Under the pieces are notes generated by a model, which was given only the letters and a program-made list of their open reading frames with translations, made no database searches and was not told the origin of the DNA. This document shows positions 9,459 through 17,440 of a DNA stretch of 40,792 nt, in pieces. Made by a program: the position numbers and the translations under genes. Source of the DNA: CAYLMM01 sp964384825 (lineage in GTDB: Bacteria > Krumholzibacteriota > Krumholzibacteriia > LZORAL124-64-63); assembly GCA_964384825.1 (NCBI GenBank), contig CAYLMM010000022.1:1-40792 (forward strand), given 5' to 3'. Numbering within the stretch: position 1 is the first letter of the stretch; every line of letters starts with the position of its first letter.

Positions 9459-10793
9459 ATGAAGTTCAAGGGCGGCGTTCATCCGCAGTACAACAAGGCG
9501 ACCGCCGGCAGCCCCGTCGAGGTCCTGCCGCTGTCCGATCGCTACGTGGTGCCCGTCTCGCAGCATCTGGGCGCGCCGGGCCAGCCCATCGTCGAGAAGG
9601 GCCAGATGGTGGCCCGCGGCGAGCCCCTGACCGAACCGGTCGGCTTCGTCTCGGTGCCGGTCCACGCCCCGACCAGCGGCAAGGTCAAGGCGATCAAGGA
9701 CTACCCGCATCCGATGGGCCTGGCCCAGACCGCGATCGAGATCATCCCCGACGGCGAGGACACCCTGTACGAGGGCATCCGGCCGGTCGGCGACTGGCGG
9801 ACCATGGAGCCCGGCGCCCTGCGCGACGCCATCCGCGACGCCGGCGTCTGCGGCATGGGCGGCGCCACCTTCCCGACCCACGTGAAGCTCAGCCCCCCGC
9901 AGGACAAGCCCATCGACGCCTTCATCCTCAACGGCGCCGAATGCGAGCCCTACCTCACCAGCGACCACCGCGTGATGGTCGAGAATCCCGCCGAGGTTAT
10001 GGAAGGCGTGGGCCTGATGATGCGCGTGCTGGGCGTGAAGAAGGGCTACGTCGGCGTCGAGTCGAACAAGCCCGACGCCCTGGCCGCCCTGCGCGATGCC
10101 TGCCCCGCCGATCTGGACATCGACTTCGCCCTGCTGGAGACCAAGTATCCCCAGGGCTCCGAAAAGCATCTGATCTACGCCCTGACCGGTCGCAAGGTCC
10201 CGGCCGGCGGCCTGCCGATGGAGACCGGCTGCGTGGTCCAGAACGTCGGCACCGCGGTGGCCTGCCTGCACGCGGTCCGCGACGGGATGCCGATGATCGA
10301 GCGCGTGGTGACGGTCACCGGCGCCGCGATCAACCGCCCGCGCAACCTGATGGTGCGGGTCGGCGCCCCGCTGACCGACGTGCTGGCCGCCTGCGACGGC
10401 CTGACCGAGGACGTCGGCAAGGTGATCTTCGGCGGCCCGATGATGGGCGTCGGCCAGTTCACCCTCGAGGTGCCGGTGATCAAGGGCACCAGCGGCGTGC
10501 TCTGCCTGCGCGAGAGCGAGGTCGCCCAGTTCGAGGGCGGCCCCTGCATCCGCTGCGGCAACTGCGTCGACGTCTGCCCGATGGGTCTGGTGCCGAGCCT
10601 GCTCGGCCTGCTCGCCGAGCGCGAGCGCTTCGACGAACTGGGCGACGGCCACGTGGTCGACTGCATCGAATGCGGCAGCTGCGCCTACGTCTGCCCCTCG
10701 CACCGGCCCCTGGTGCAGCACATCCGCCGCGGCAAGGCCGAGTGGCGGAAGATCCAGCAGAAGCTCAAGGACAAGGATTCCCGAGTGGCCTGA
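9459..10793 (+). CDS. rnfC: Rnf complex NADH-binding subunit C
   Basis: This 444-residue peripheral subunit carries the NAD(H)/FMN site and two 4Fe-4S clusters of Rnf. Visible are the N-terminal barrel-like region (GEPLTEPVGFVSVPVHAPTSG), the flavin/NADH-domain signature LNGAECEPYLTSDHR, a SLBB-like segment (PRNLMVRVGAPLTDVL), and C-terminal cluster motifs CIRCGNCVDVCPMG and CIECGSCAYVCPSH. The end lacks the long alanine/lysine-rich repeat tail of the E. coli protein, so it is the compact form. GGAGG lies 6 bases before the ATG. It is the third gene of the operon, 21 bases after rnfB. An 87-base spacer with GC-rich inverted repeats separates it from rnfD. Confidence 0.95.
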   Translation: MKFKGGVHPQYNKATAGSPVEVLPLSDRYVVPVSQHLGAPGQPIVEKGQMVARGEPLTEPVGFVSVPVHAPTSGKVKAIKDYPHPMGLAQTAIEIIPDGEDTLYEGIRPVGDWRTMEPGALRDAIRDAGVCGMGGATFPTHVKLSPPQDKPIDAFILNGAECEPYLTSDHRVMVENPAEVMEGVGLMMRVLGVKKGYVGVESNKPDALAALRDACPADLDIDFALLETKYPQGSEKHLIYALTGRKVPAGGLPMETGCVVQNVGTAVACLHAVRDGMPMIERVVTVTGAAINRPRNLMVRVGAPLTDVLAACDGLTEDVGKVIFGGPMMGVGQFTLEVPVIKGTSGVLCLRESEVAQFEGGPCIRCGNCVDVCPMGLVPSLLGLLAERERFDELGDGHVVDCIECGSCAYVCPSHRPLVQHIRRGKAEWRKIQQKLKDKDSRVA

Positions 10794-10880
10794 CGCCGCG
10801 GCGGGGTCCGGCGCCGGCCGGCCGGCGCGGCGCGAAGAGATACCGAACGCGAAACCCGATACCGAAGGAGATCGCGGCTG

Positions 10881-11960
10881 ATGAAGGAAGAAACCGGATC
10901 CGTGCCCGCCCCCGAGGGCGGGACCCCGGCGCCCGCGGCGCCGGACCGGAAGGTCGCCGAACGGGCTGCGTTGATCATCAGCTCGTCGCCCCACGTCCAC
11001 GGCGGGGTCGACGTGCCGGCGATCATGCGCTCGGTCGTCTGGGCCCTGGTGCCGGCCGTGCTGGTCGGCCTGTGGTTCTTCGGCCTGAACGGCGTGCGCG
11101 TGCTGGCGCTGTCGGTCGTCGGCTGCGTGGCCTGCGAATGGTTGGGCCGCCGCATCATGGGCCGCAAGTCGACCCTCGGCGACTGGAGCGCGGTGGTCAC
11201 CGGCGTGCTGCTGGCGATGAACCTGCCCTCGACCAGCCCCTGGTGGATGGTGCTGGCGGGCTGTGTCGTGGCCATCCTGCTGGCCAAGGTCATCTACGGC
11301 GGTCTGGGCTACAATCCCTTCAACCCGGCCCTGGTCGCGCGCGTCTTCCTGCTGATCTCCTTCCCGGTTCAGATGACGACCTGGACGGTTCCGGCCGGAC
11401 CGGGCACCGCCATGGACGCGGCCACCGGCGCGACGCCCCTGGGCGCCCTGCGCGAGGCCCTGAGCCTCGGACGCACCGTAGCCGACGTCGATCTGGCTCC
11501 GGTGTGGAAGCTGCTGGTCGGCTTCCGCGCGGGCAGCCTCGGCGAGGTCAGCGTCATCGCGCTGCTGCTCGGCGGGCTGTTCCTGCTGTGGAAGGGCTAC
11601 ATCCGCTGGCAGATCCCGGTCGGATTCATCGGCACGGTCTTCGCGGTCACCGGCATCTGCCACCTGGTCGACCCGCAGGCCTACGTCTCGCCGGTCTACC
11701 ACGTGCTTTCGGGCGGGCTGTTCCTCGGCGCCTTCTTCATGGCCACCGACATGGTCACCTCGCCGGTCACCCGCAAGGGGATGCTGATCTTCGGCGTGGG
11801 CTGCGGCCTGATCACCGCGGTCATCCGGCTTTGGGGCGGCTATCCCGAGGGCGTCAGCTTCGCCATCCTGCTGATGAACGCGGCGACGCCGCTGATCGAC
11901 CGCTACACCCGCCCGCGCGTCTTCGGCGCGGTCGACCCGAAGGAGGCGCAGGCGGCATGA
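10881..11960 (+). CDS. rnfD: Rnf complex membrane subunit D (flavinylated)
   Basis: This 359-residue polytopic membrane protein of the NqrB/RnfD family begins its conserved part with SSPHVHGGVDVPAIM (about residue 35). A covalent FMN is expected on Thr185 in DAATGATPLG, the ApbE target motif (S/T)-G-A-T; NPFNPALVARVFLLISFP upstream is also characteristic. The 30-residue Ala/Pro/Glu-rich N-terminal extension before the conserved region is unusual but in frame and preceded by AAGGAG. Its stop overlaps the rnfG start as ATGA. Together with RnfG it forms part of the electron path across the membrane. Confidence 0.94.
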   Translation: MKEETGSVPAPEGGTPAPAAPDRKVAERAALIISSSPHVHGGVDVPAIMRSVVWALVPAVLVGLWFFGLNGVRVLALSVVGCVACEWLGRRIMGRKSTLGDWSAVVTGVLLAMNLPSTSPWWMVLAGCVVAILLAKVIYGGLGYNPFNPALVARVFLLISFPVQMTTWTVPAGPGTAMDAATGATPLGALREALSLGRTVADVDLAPVWKLLVGFRAGSLGEVSVIALLLGGLFLLWKGYIRWQIPVGFIGTVFAVTGICHLVDPQAYVSPVYHVLSGGLFLGAFFMATDMVTSPVTRKGMLIFGVGCGLITAVIRLWGGYPEGVSFAILLMNAATPLIDRYTRPRVFGAVDPKEAQAA

Positions 11961-12652
11961 TCAAGGATATGCTCAAGCTGTCGCTGCCGTTGGTCGTGAT
12001 CTGCGCGGTCGCCGCGATCGCGCTGTCGAAGATCAACGAGCTGACCGCCGAACCGATCGCCCGGGCCCAGATGCGGGCCGAACGCGACGCGGTCGAGGCG
12101 GTGCTGCCGGCCTTCGTCGAGCTCCGCTCCGACACCCTGGCCGTCGACGGGGCGCGGCGGGTCTACTACCGCGGCGTCGACGGCGGCGAGGTCACCGGCT
12201 CGGCCTTCCGCTCGCTCAGCGGCATCGGCTACTCCGGCGAGATCGAGATCATGGTCGGCGTCGGGTCGGACGGCGCGATCAGCGGCGTGCGCATCCTGCA
12301 GCACGCCGAGACCCCGGGCCTGGGCGCAAACTACGCCGCGCCCGAGGTCCTGGACGCCTTCTACAAGGGCCGCCCGGTCGAGGGCGTCGACTGGCGCGTG
12401 AAGAAGGACGGCGGCGAGATCGACGCGGTCACCGGCGCGACGGTCACCGGCCGCGCCCTGGTCGACGCGATCGGCAAGGGCCTGGCGAACTTCGCGGCCG
12501 ACGCGCCGAACCTGCCCGCGCCCGCCGAAGCGGCGCCGCAGCCCGGAGCCGACCAGCCCGAACCCGCGTCTTCCGCTCCGGCCCAGGCCGAGATGACCAA
12601 CGCCGAAATCCCCGCGCAGCCGGTTCCCGAGACCGAGGAGGCGGCACGATGA
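11957..12652 (+). CDS. rnfG: Rnf complex subunit G (flavinylated, periplasmic)
   Basis: This 231-residue protein has one N-terminal membrane helix (residues 8-24) and a periplasmic FMN-binding domain. DAVTGATVTGRALVDAI contains the flavinylation motif TGAT with Thr162 as the predicted covalent FMN site. The ATG at 11957 is chosen because it forms an ATGA overlap with the rnfD stop and has AAGGAGG upstream within rnfD; a much longer open frame upstream is only an out-of-frame reading of rnfA-D. From about residue 188 the protein ends in an Ala/Pro/Glu/Gln-rich, low-complexity tail of about 40 residues that is not part of the usual domain. Its stop overlaps rnfE as ATGA. Confidence 0.94.
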   Translation: MIKDMLKLSLPLVVICAVAAIALSKINELTAEPIARAQMRAERDAVEAVLPAFVELRSDTLAVDGARRVYYRGVDGGEVTGSAFRSLSGIGYSGEIEIMVGVGSDGAISGVRILQHAETPGLGANYAAPEVLDAFYKGRPVEGVDWRVKKDGGEIDAVTGATVTGRALVDAIGKGLANFAADAPNLPAPAEAAPQPGADQPEPASSAPAQAEMTNAEIPAQPVPETEEAAR

Positions 12653-13329
12653 GCATCATGCAGAACTTCAGCAAGGGTCTGTGGAAGGAAAACCCCATCT
12701 TCCGCCTGCTGCTGGGCCTTTGCCCGACGCTGGCGGTCACGACCTCGGTCAACAACGGCCTGGGCATGGGCCTGGCGACGACCTTCGTGCTGCTCTGCAG
12801 CAACGTGATGATCTCGCTGCTGCGCAATTTCATCCCGAAGAAGACCCGCATCCCGGCGTTCATCGTGGTCATCGCCTCGTTCGTGACCATCGTCGATCTG
12901 GTGATGCACGGCTACTTCTTCGAACTGCACAAGAGCCTGGGCCTGTTCATCCCGCTGATCGTGGTCAACTGCATCATCCTGGGCCGCGCGGAGGCCTTCG
13001 CCAGCCGCAACGGGATTTTGGCCTCGTTCTTCGACGGGCTGGGCATGGGGCTGGGCTTCACCATCGGCCTGGCGATCCTCGGCGGCGTGCGCGAGATCCT
13101 GGGCTCTGGCTCGTTGCTGGGCTACGACATCCTGGGCGGCGGCTTCCCGCCGGTGCTGGTGATGATCCTCCCGCCGGGAGCGTTCCTGACCCTGGGATTC
13201 CTGCTGGCCCTGATGAACCGCCTGGAGGAGAAGCGGGCCATCCGCGCCGGCGAGCAGTACGAGCCGCCCAAGGAGATGGACTGCGGCAGCTGCGTGCTCT
13301 GCAAGCTCGACGAGAACATCAAGGGCTGA
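12649..13329 (+). CDS. rnfE: Rnf complex membrane subunit E
   Basis: This 226-residue homologue of RnfA has six membrane helices. Cys25 (LGLCPTLAVTTS) and Cys108 (IVVNCIILGRAEAFA) match the conserved cysteines that pair with RnfA around an intramembrane Fe-S centre. GAGGAGG precedes the ATG, and the start overlaps the rnfG stop. Beyond the last helix there is a charged tail with Cys212, Cys215 and Cys218 (CGSCVLC), a possible extra metal site on the cytoplasmic side. This is the last gene of the operon; only three bases separate its stop from the convergent apbE stop. Confidence 0.94.
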   Translation: MSIMQNFSKGLWKENPIFRLLLGLCPTLAVTTSVNNGLGMGLATTFVLLCSNVMISLLRNFIPKKTRIPAFIVVIASFVTIVDLVMHGYFFELHKSLGLFIPLIVVNCIILGRAEAFASRNGILASFFDGLGMGLGFTIGLAILGGVREILGSGSLLGYDILGGGFPPVLVMILPPGAFLTLGFLLALMNRLEEKRAIRAGEQYEPPKEMDCGSCVLCKLDENIKG

Positions 13330-13332
13330 CCG

Positions 13333-14445
13333 CTAGGGCAGGACGCCGGTTCTGTCGGCGAAGACCAGTTCGTATTCCGCGGCCGCGGTCGCGTTCAGTT
13401 CCAGATTCCCTGCAAGGCCCGGTGTCGCCACGACCCGGGCCTTAGTCTTGCCCGCCGCCGCTTCTGCCGGCGGCAGCACCAGCACCGCCTCGACTCCCGG
13501 CCAGCCCTCGCGCAGCAGATCCAGCGCCCTTGCGGGCCCCAGCACGAACAGCGTGGTCGAAAGGCCGTCGGCCAGCGTCGCCGAAGCGCAGATCACCGTG
13601 GCCGACAGCAGGCCTTCGGCCGGCCGTCCGGTTGCGGGGTTCATGATGTGGCCGTAGCGGCGTCCGTCGATGGTCACGAAGCGCTCGTAGGCGCCGCTTG
13701 TGGCCACCGCCAGGTCGCGTCCGGCGAAGGCGGCGATGTACTTCTTCGGATCGCGCGGATCGCGCACCCCGATGCGCCACAGCTCCCGCCCCGGCGGCGA
13801 ACCCAGCATGTAGAGGTTGCCGCCCAGGTCGAGCAGGGCGGAATTCGCCCCGCGCCGCTTCAATTCGGCCACGGCCTCGTCCACCGCGAAGCCCTTGGCG
13901 ATCCCGCCGAGGTCGAAATGCGTGCCGTCGGTCGTCTTGACGACGGTCGCCGTGGCCGCGTCGTGGACGTAGCCGCCCATCAGCGCGCGGGCCGAATCCA
14001 GCGCGGCCGCCGAAGGCAGTCGCCCCTCGCGGCGATAGAATCCCCACAGGCGCATCAGCGGTTCTGCGGTGGGATCGAAGGCGCCCCCGCTGCGCGCACG
14101 CAGGGAATCGGCCGCGGCCAGACAGGCGTTCAGCCAGGGCGACAACCCGACCGCCGAATCGGCCGGCGCGCGGTTCAACCGCGAGAGTTCCGACCCGGCA
14201 TCCCAGCTGCTCATCACGGTGTTGACCGAGTCGTAGACCGCCCTCACGGCCGACGCAGCCTCGGCCGCGGCCGCATCGCTGCGGGCATGGATCGTGCCGC
14301 CGGCGACCGTTCCCATCACCAACTCGTGGAAGGAGCAGGCGTGATCGCGTTCGCCGCAGCCGCCGAGGCCGCAAACGACGATCAGCAGGGCGGCTACCGC
14401 TGCAAAGGGGAGGGGGATGGGAATCTGCGGGCGACGGATGTCCAT
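13333..14445 (-). CDS. apbE: FAD:protein FMN transferase (ApbE family lipoprotein)
   Basis: This 370-residue enzyme uses FAD and Mg2+ to attach FMN covalently to threonine of (S/T)GAT motifs in RnfD, RnfG and similar proteins. The N-terminus is a lipoprotein signal ending CGLGGC, which places the enzyme at the periplasmic face where RnfG and the RnfD loop are modified. Family motifs are VMGTVAGG, HFDLGGIAKGFAVDEA, YGHIMNPATGRPAEG and ADGLSTTLFVLG. GGAGG sits 5 bases before the ATG. It is transcribed towards rnfE, and the position beside rnf strongly suggests that its substrates are RnfD Thr185 and RnfG Thr162. The C-terminal 40 residues are somewhat longer than the minimal family. Confidence 0.94.
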   Translation of the reverse strand: MDIRRPQIPIPLPFAAVAALLIVVCGLGGCGERDHACSFHELVMGTVAGGTIHARSDAAAAEAASAVRAVYDSVNTVMSSWDAGSELSRLNRAPADSAVGLSPWLNACLAAADSLRARSGGAFDPTAEPLMRLWGFYRREGRLPSAAALDSARALMGGYVHDAATATVVKTTDGTHFDLGGIAKGFAVDEAVAELKRRGANSALLDLGGNLYMLGSPPGRELWRIGVRDPRDPKKYIAAFAGRDLAVATSGAYERFVTIDGRRYGHIMNPATGRPAEGLLSATVICASATLADGLSTTLFVLGPARALDLLREGWPGVEAVLVLPPAEAAAGKTKARVVATPGLAGNLELNATAAAEYELVFADRTGVLP

Positions 14446-14562
14446 GACGCCTCCGGGAGCCGGACGGGAGGTGGACGCCGGCGACCCGTCACCGGGCCGC
14501 GACGCGATGCGGTCGACATGTCGCCCATACTATGCGTCGCGGACCCGGTTGGGAAGCGTCGG

Positions 14563-15882
14563 TCAGGCCTGCACCACCGGCAGATCCGACCAGCGGGTGG
14601 TGTAGGCGGGCGAGCGGTGGCGCGCCTTCATCCGCCAGGCGGCGTCCAGTCCTTCGATGGCGTAGCGCACCGTGCCGCGCCCGAGCCTGCGGTTCAGCGC
14701 GTCGAGGGCCCGCATCAGGGGCCGCGCCCGCCGTCGCGCCGCCTCGGCGGCCTGGTCGACGAAGAGCTGCGGCTGCTCGCTGCCGAGCGGCGCCAGATCC
14801 AGCAGCATCACGCCCGCCTTCTGGTAGCGGTAGCCCGGCTTGTAGATCGCGTCCAGTCCGCGCAGGGCGTGGTGCAGCATCGTGCCGGTGTTCTGGGTCG
14901 CCCGCGGCAGCGGCATGGTCACCGCGTTGGCGTAGCGGGGCTCGGTCTCGCTGAACGGATTGGTCTGGATGAACACCATCACCGCCTGCGCGGTCGATCC
15001 CTGGGCGCGCAGCTTCTCTGCGGCGCGGGCCAAATGGCTGCTCACCGCCGCACGCAGCCCGTCCGCGGCGGTCACCCGCCGGCCGAAGGACCGCGAGACC
15101 ATGATCCGCTGGCGGGCCGGGACCATCTGCTCGAGTTCGATGCACGAGATGCCCCGCAGTTCCAGCACGATGCGTTCGCAGACCACGTTGAAGCGCTCGC
15201 GGATCCAGCGGGTGTCGGCGTCGCGCAGCTCCAGGGCGGTGGTGATGCCGGCCCGGCGCAGCTTCTTCGCCCACCGGCGGCCGATCCCCCAGACGTCCTG
15301 CACCTCGGTCCGGCGCAGCAGGGCCTGCTGGTTGGCCGGCTCGGTGAGGTCGATCACGCCGTCGGCCCGCGTCGAGCGCTTGGCCGCCCGGTTGGCCACC
15401 TTGGCCAGCACCTTGGTCGGCGCGATGCCCACCGAGACCGGCAGGCCCGTCCAGCGGCGCACCTTCTCGCGGATCTCCCGGCCGGTGCCGTCGAGCCCGG
15501 CGCGGTCGGCTCCGTCGAGCTGCAGGAAGGCCTCGTCGATCGAATAGATCTCCATCGCCGGCGAGAACTCCCGCAGGATGCGCATCACCCGGGCCGACAT
15601 GTCGCCGTAGAGGGTGTAGTTGGACGAGAAGACGGCCACATCGTGGGCCGCGATCAGCTTTCTCACCTCGTGCAGCGGCGTCCCGCGGGCGATGCCCAGG
15701 GCCTTGCATTCTGGCGACTGGGCCACCACGCAGCCGTCGTTGTTCGACAGCACCGCGACCGGCCGGCCTTCGAGCTTCGGATCGAAAACCCGCTCGCAGG
15801 AGGCGTAGAAGGTGTTGCAGTCCACCAGGGCGAAGACGCGCCGGCGCGGCGGACGGACGACATCAGAATTCGTGGATGACAC
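14563..15882 (-). CDS. umuC: Translesion DNA polymerase V catalytic subunit UmuC
   Basis: This 439-residue Y-family polymerase inserts nucleotides opposite DNA lesions together with cleaved UmuD. Catalytic acidic residues are visible as Asp21 in FALVDCNTFYASCE and Asp116-Glu117 in YSIDEAF; LSNNDGCVVAQSPECKALG, GIAPTKVLAKVAN and VWGIGRRWAKKL (helix-hairpin-helix) follow. The last third (QKAGVMLLDLAP, DALNRRLGRGTVRYA) is the UmuC-specific C-terminus. Length is close to the E. coli protein. The start is GTG at 15882, inside the last codons of umuD with a 20-base overlap and GGGGTGG upstream, so translation is coupled to umuD. Confidence 0.95.
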   Translation of the reverse strand: MSSTNSDVVRPPRRRVFALVDCNTFYASCERVFDPKLEGRPVAVLSNNDGCVVAQSPECKALGIARGTPLHEVRKLIAAHDVAVFSSNYTLYGDMSARVMRILREFSPAMEIYSIDEAFLQLDGADRAGLDGTGREIREKVRRWTGLPVSVGIAPTKVLAKVANRAAKRSTRADGVIDLTEPANQQALLRRTEVQDVWGIGRRWAKKLRRAGITTALELRDADTRWIRERFNVVCERIVLELRGISCIELEQMVPARQRIMVSRSFGRRVTAADGLRAAVSSHLARAAEKLRAQGSTAQAVMVFIQTNPFSETEPRYANAVTMPLPRATQNTGTMLHHALRGLDAIYKPGYRYQKAGVMLLDLAPLGSEQPQLFVDQAAEAARRRARPLMRALDALNRRLGRGTVRYAIEGLDAAWRMKARHRSPAYTTRWSDLPVVQA

Positions 15883-16516
15883 TGCGGACCACCCCCCAGA
15901 TCACGAAACTCATTTCCTCGTTCACGGGAATCGGCTCGAAGGCCGGGTTCTCCGGCATCAGCATGACGCGGCCGTCGCGGCGGCTGAGCCGCTTGACCGT
16001 CAGCTCGCCGTCCAGCGCCGCGATCACGATCTTGCCGTCCCGGGCTTCCTCGGCCCGGTCCACGACCAGGATGTCGCCCGGGTTGATGCCCGCGCCGGTC
16101 ATCGATTCGCCCTGGACCCGCACGAAGAACGTGGCTGCCGGCCGGCGCACCAGATGTTCGTTGAGGTCGAGCGTGTTCTCGAGGTGGTCGTCGGCGGGCG
16201 AGGGGAAGCCGGCCGCGACCCTGGTTCCGAACAGGGGCAGGCGCAATTCTCCGGCCTTGTCGTTGGGCAGCATGATTTCGGCGTCGCGGGGCATGAAGTA
16301 GGTCACCTCGGCCCGGCCGTCGCGCGGCGGCGCGGCCGGCGCTTCGCCCGCGCCCGGCCCGGCTGCGGCGCGGCCGGCGAGCATGCCTTCGATCTGCGGC
16401 AGCAGGCTCTCGGGGATGCGCACCGGGCGGGTGGGTTCGCCGTAGGGGCCGGTGCCCTTGGGGCGGCCGGCGCCCGGTCTGCGGCCGCCGCGGCGGGATT
16501 TGCTGGCGCTGGACAT
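15863..16516 (-). CDS. umuD: UmuD-like autoproteolytic subunit with N-terminal basic extension
   Basis: This 217-residue S24-family protein has a self-cleavage site at Ala102-Gly103 (RVAAGFPSPADD), nucleophile Ser138 in GESM and base Lys175 in LTVKRL; the order and spacing match UmuD. RecA filaments would trigger the cleavage that activates polymerase V. It is about 75 residues longer at the N-terminus than E. coli UmuD. The extension contains an Arg/Gly-rich segment (GGRRPGAGRPKGTGPYG) followed by TRPVRIPESLLPQIEGM, which looks like a small DNA-binding or ribbon-helix-helix-type element. The ATG at 16516 has CAGGAGGG upstream; a longer in-frame start at 16681 would run through the promoter and is rejected. 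The extension makes self-repression, as described for UmuDAb of Acinetobacter, conceivable. Confidence 0.9.
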   Translation of the reverse strand: MSSASKSRRGGRRPGAGRPKGTGPYGEPTRPVRIPESLLPQIEGMLAGRAAAGPGAGEAPAAPPRDGRAEVTYFMPRDAEIMLPNDKAGELRLPLFGTRVAAGFPSPADDHLENTLDLNEHLVRRPAATFFVRVQGESMTGAGINPGDILVVDRAEEARDGKIVIAALDGELTVKRLSRRDGRVMLMPENPAFEPIPVNEEMSFVIWGVVRSVIHEF

Positions 16517-16540
16517 GATTCCCTCCTGTTTCCGACGATC

Positions 16541-16564
16541 TTCGATTACCGTACGATAATCGAA
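16541..16564. promoter_or_regulatory. 24-bp palindromic operator over the umuDC promoter
   Basis: The outer arms TTCGATTA and TAATCGAA flank a centre CCGTACGA; 11 of 12 base pairs are symmetric. It lies 25-48 bases before the umuD start and covers the -10 box. It is unlike the E. coli (CTGT-N8-ACAG) or Bacillus (GAAC-N4-GTTC) LexA boxes, so it is probably the SOS or self-repressor site used in this lineage. Confidence 0.7.
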
Positions 16565-16581
16565 AACGGAAGGGGTTGCAA
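16553..16581 (-). promoter_or_regulatory. umuDC promoter
   Basis: On the minus strand TTGCAA (16581-16576) and TATCGT (16558-16553) are 17 bases apart. The -10 lies inside the palindrome 16541-16564, so a bound repressor would block RNA polymerase. Confidence 0.5.
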
Positions 16582-16745
16582 GGGAAAAATGGGGGCGATG
16601 GCGCCGGGCAGGAACCGGATTTTCGCCCGGCCGGTCGGCGGCCCGGGGCGGATTCTCCGCCATGAATCCGACAAAAACCACCCGATTCGTGATACAGTTT
16701 TGTCATGACCGGAGGGGTTCCGGAATTGTCCGAAAGGGGGAGGTC

Positions 16746-17300
16746 ATGTCGCTGCGTTCCTTGATCTTCGGGATCATCGGTGCCGCCCTGCTGGCGCCGG
16801 TCGCCGTCGTTCCCGTCTGCGCCGAAACCTGCACCATCGATTTGTCTCTCAGTCCGAATCCGCCCCAGTGCGGGGTTCCCTGGCTGCAGGAGAACTGCTC
16901 GCTGTCCTTCGTCAACACGACCGCGGAGGATTACACCGGGGCGGGCTACTGCATCGTGACCTGGGTCGACGTCTCCGCCGGAACGGGGCCCTACGTGATG
17001 GGCGGGCGCCTCGAACTCGATCTCGCGGCCATCGACGGCGTCACCTCGGTGGAGATCGACATCTACGAGGCCCACATGGCGGGCAGCACCCGGGCGTTCC
17101 TCTACTCCGGCGGAATCCAGATCGGCAACGCTTCCAGCGCATCCACGCTGGGGCAGACGCTGGTGCTGAGCGCGGCTCCGGGAGCGAGCAAGCTGGCCGT
17201 CTCGGCGCATGAGGCGGGCGTCTGGGCGATCCGACTGATCGGCGATACGCTCGTCGACGGGCGCGAGCCCACCTGGGGCTTCATCAAGGCCCTGTACTGA
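16746..17300 (+). CDS. Secreted protein with TWG...K.LY C-terminal tail, unknown function
   Basis: This 184-residue protein has a clear signal peptide (MSLRSLIFGIIGAALLAP, cleavage probably near VCAETC). The start at 16746 is chosen over 16662 because GGGGGAGG lies just upstream and the signal begins there. The mature protein has several cysteines near the N-terminus (CTIDLSLSPNPPQC, ENCSLSF) and appears to be a beta-sandwich-like domain. It ends TWGFIKALY; the secreted protein at 28338-29000 ends TWGGVKELFR, so this is probably a shared C-terminal signal. It is divergent from umuD, and no function is recognisable. Confidence 0.65.
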   Translation: MSLRSLIFGIIGAALLAPVAVVPVCAETCTIDLSLSPNPPQCGVPWLQENCSLSFVNTTAEDYTGAGYCIVTWVDVSAGTGPYVMGGRLELDLAAIDGVTSVEIDIYEAHMAGSTRAFLYSGGIQIGNASSASTLGQTLVLSAAPGASKLAVSAHEAGVWAIRLIGDTLVDGREPTWGFIKALY

Positions 17301-17440
17301 CGCTGCCGACGGGGCGCGAACCGGGGGCTCGCCCGTCTCCCCGGCATCGGGCGCGCGCGAAATCGTCGTGCCGAAAACGAGATCCGCGGAGGGCTTTCCG
17401 AGTCCGTCGCCCGGCTCCGTGAAGCGTCTGGAGGGAAAGC

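Noticed and set aside
8118..11702. 1194-codon minus-strand frame opposite rnfA-D
   Set aside because: Low-complexity Ala/Asp/Gly/Gln/His-rich antisense of rnf genes; no domain.
7985..12652. 1555-codon plus-strand frame across the rnf operon
   Set aside because: Out-of-frame reading of rnfA-D; only its last 231 codons (rnfG) are real.
14446..14562. Possible gene or RNA between apbE and umuC
   Set aside because: Only 117 bases, with weak short inverted repeats and no ribosome site or T-tract.
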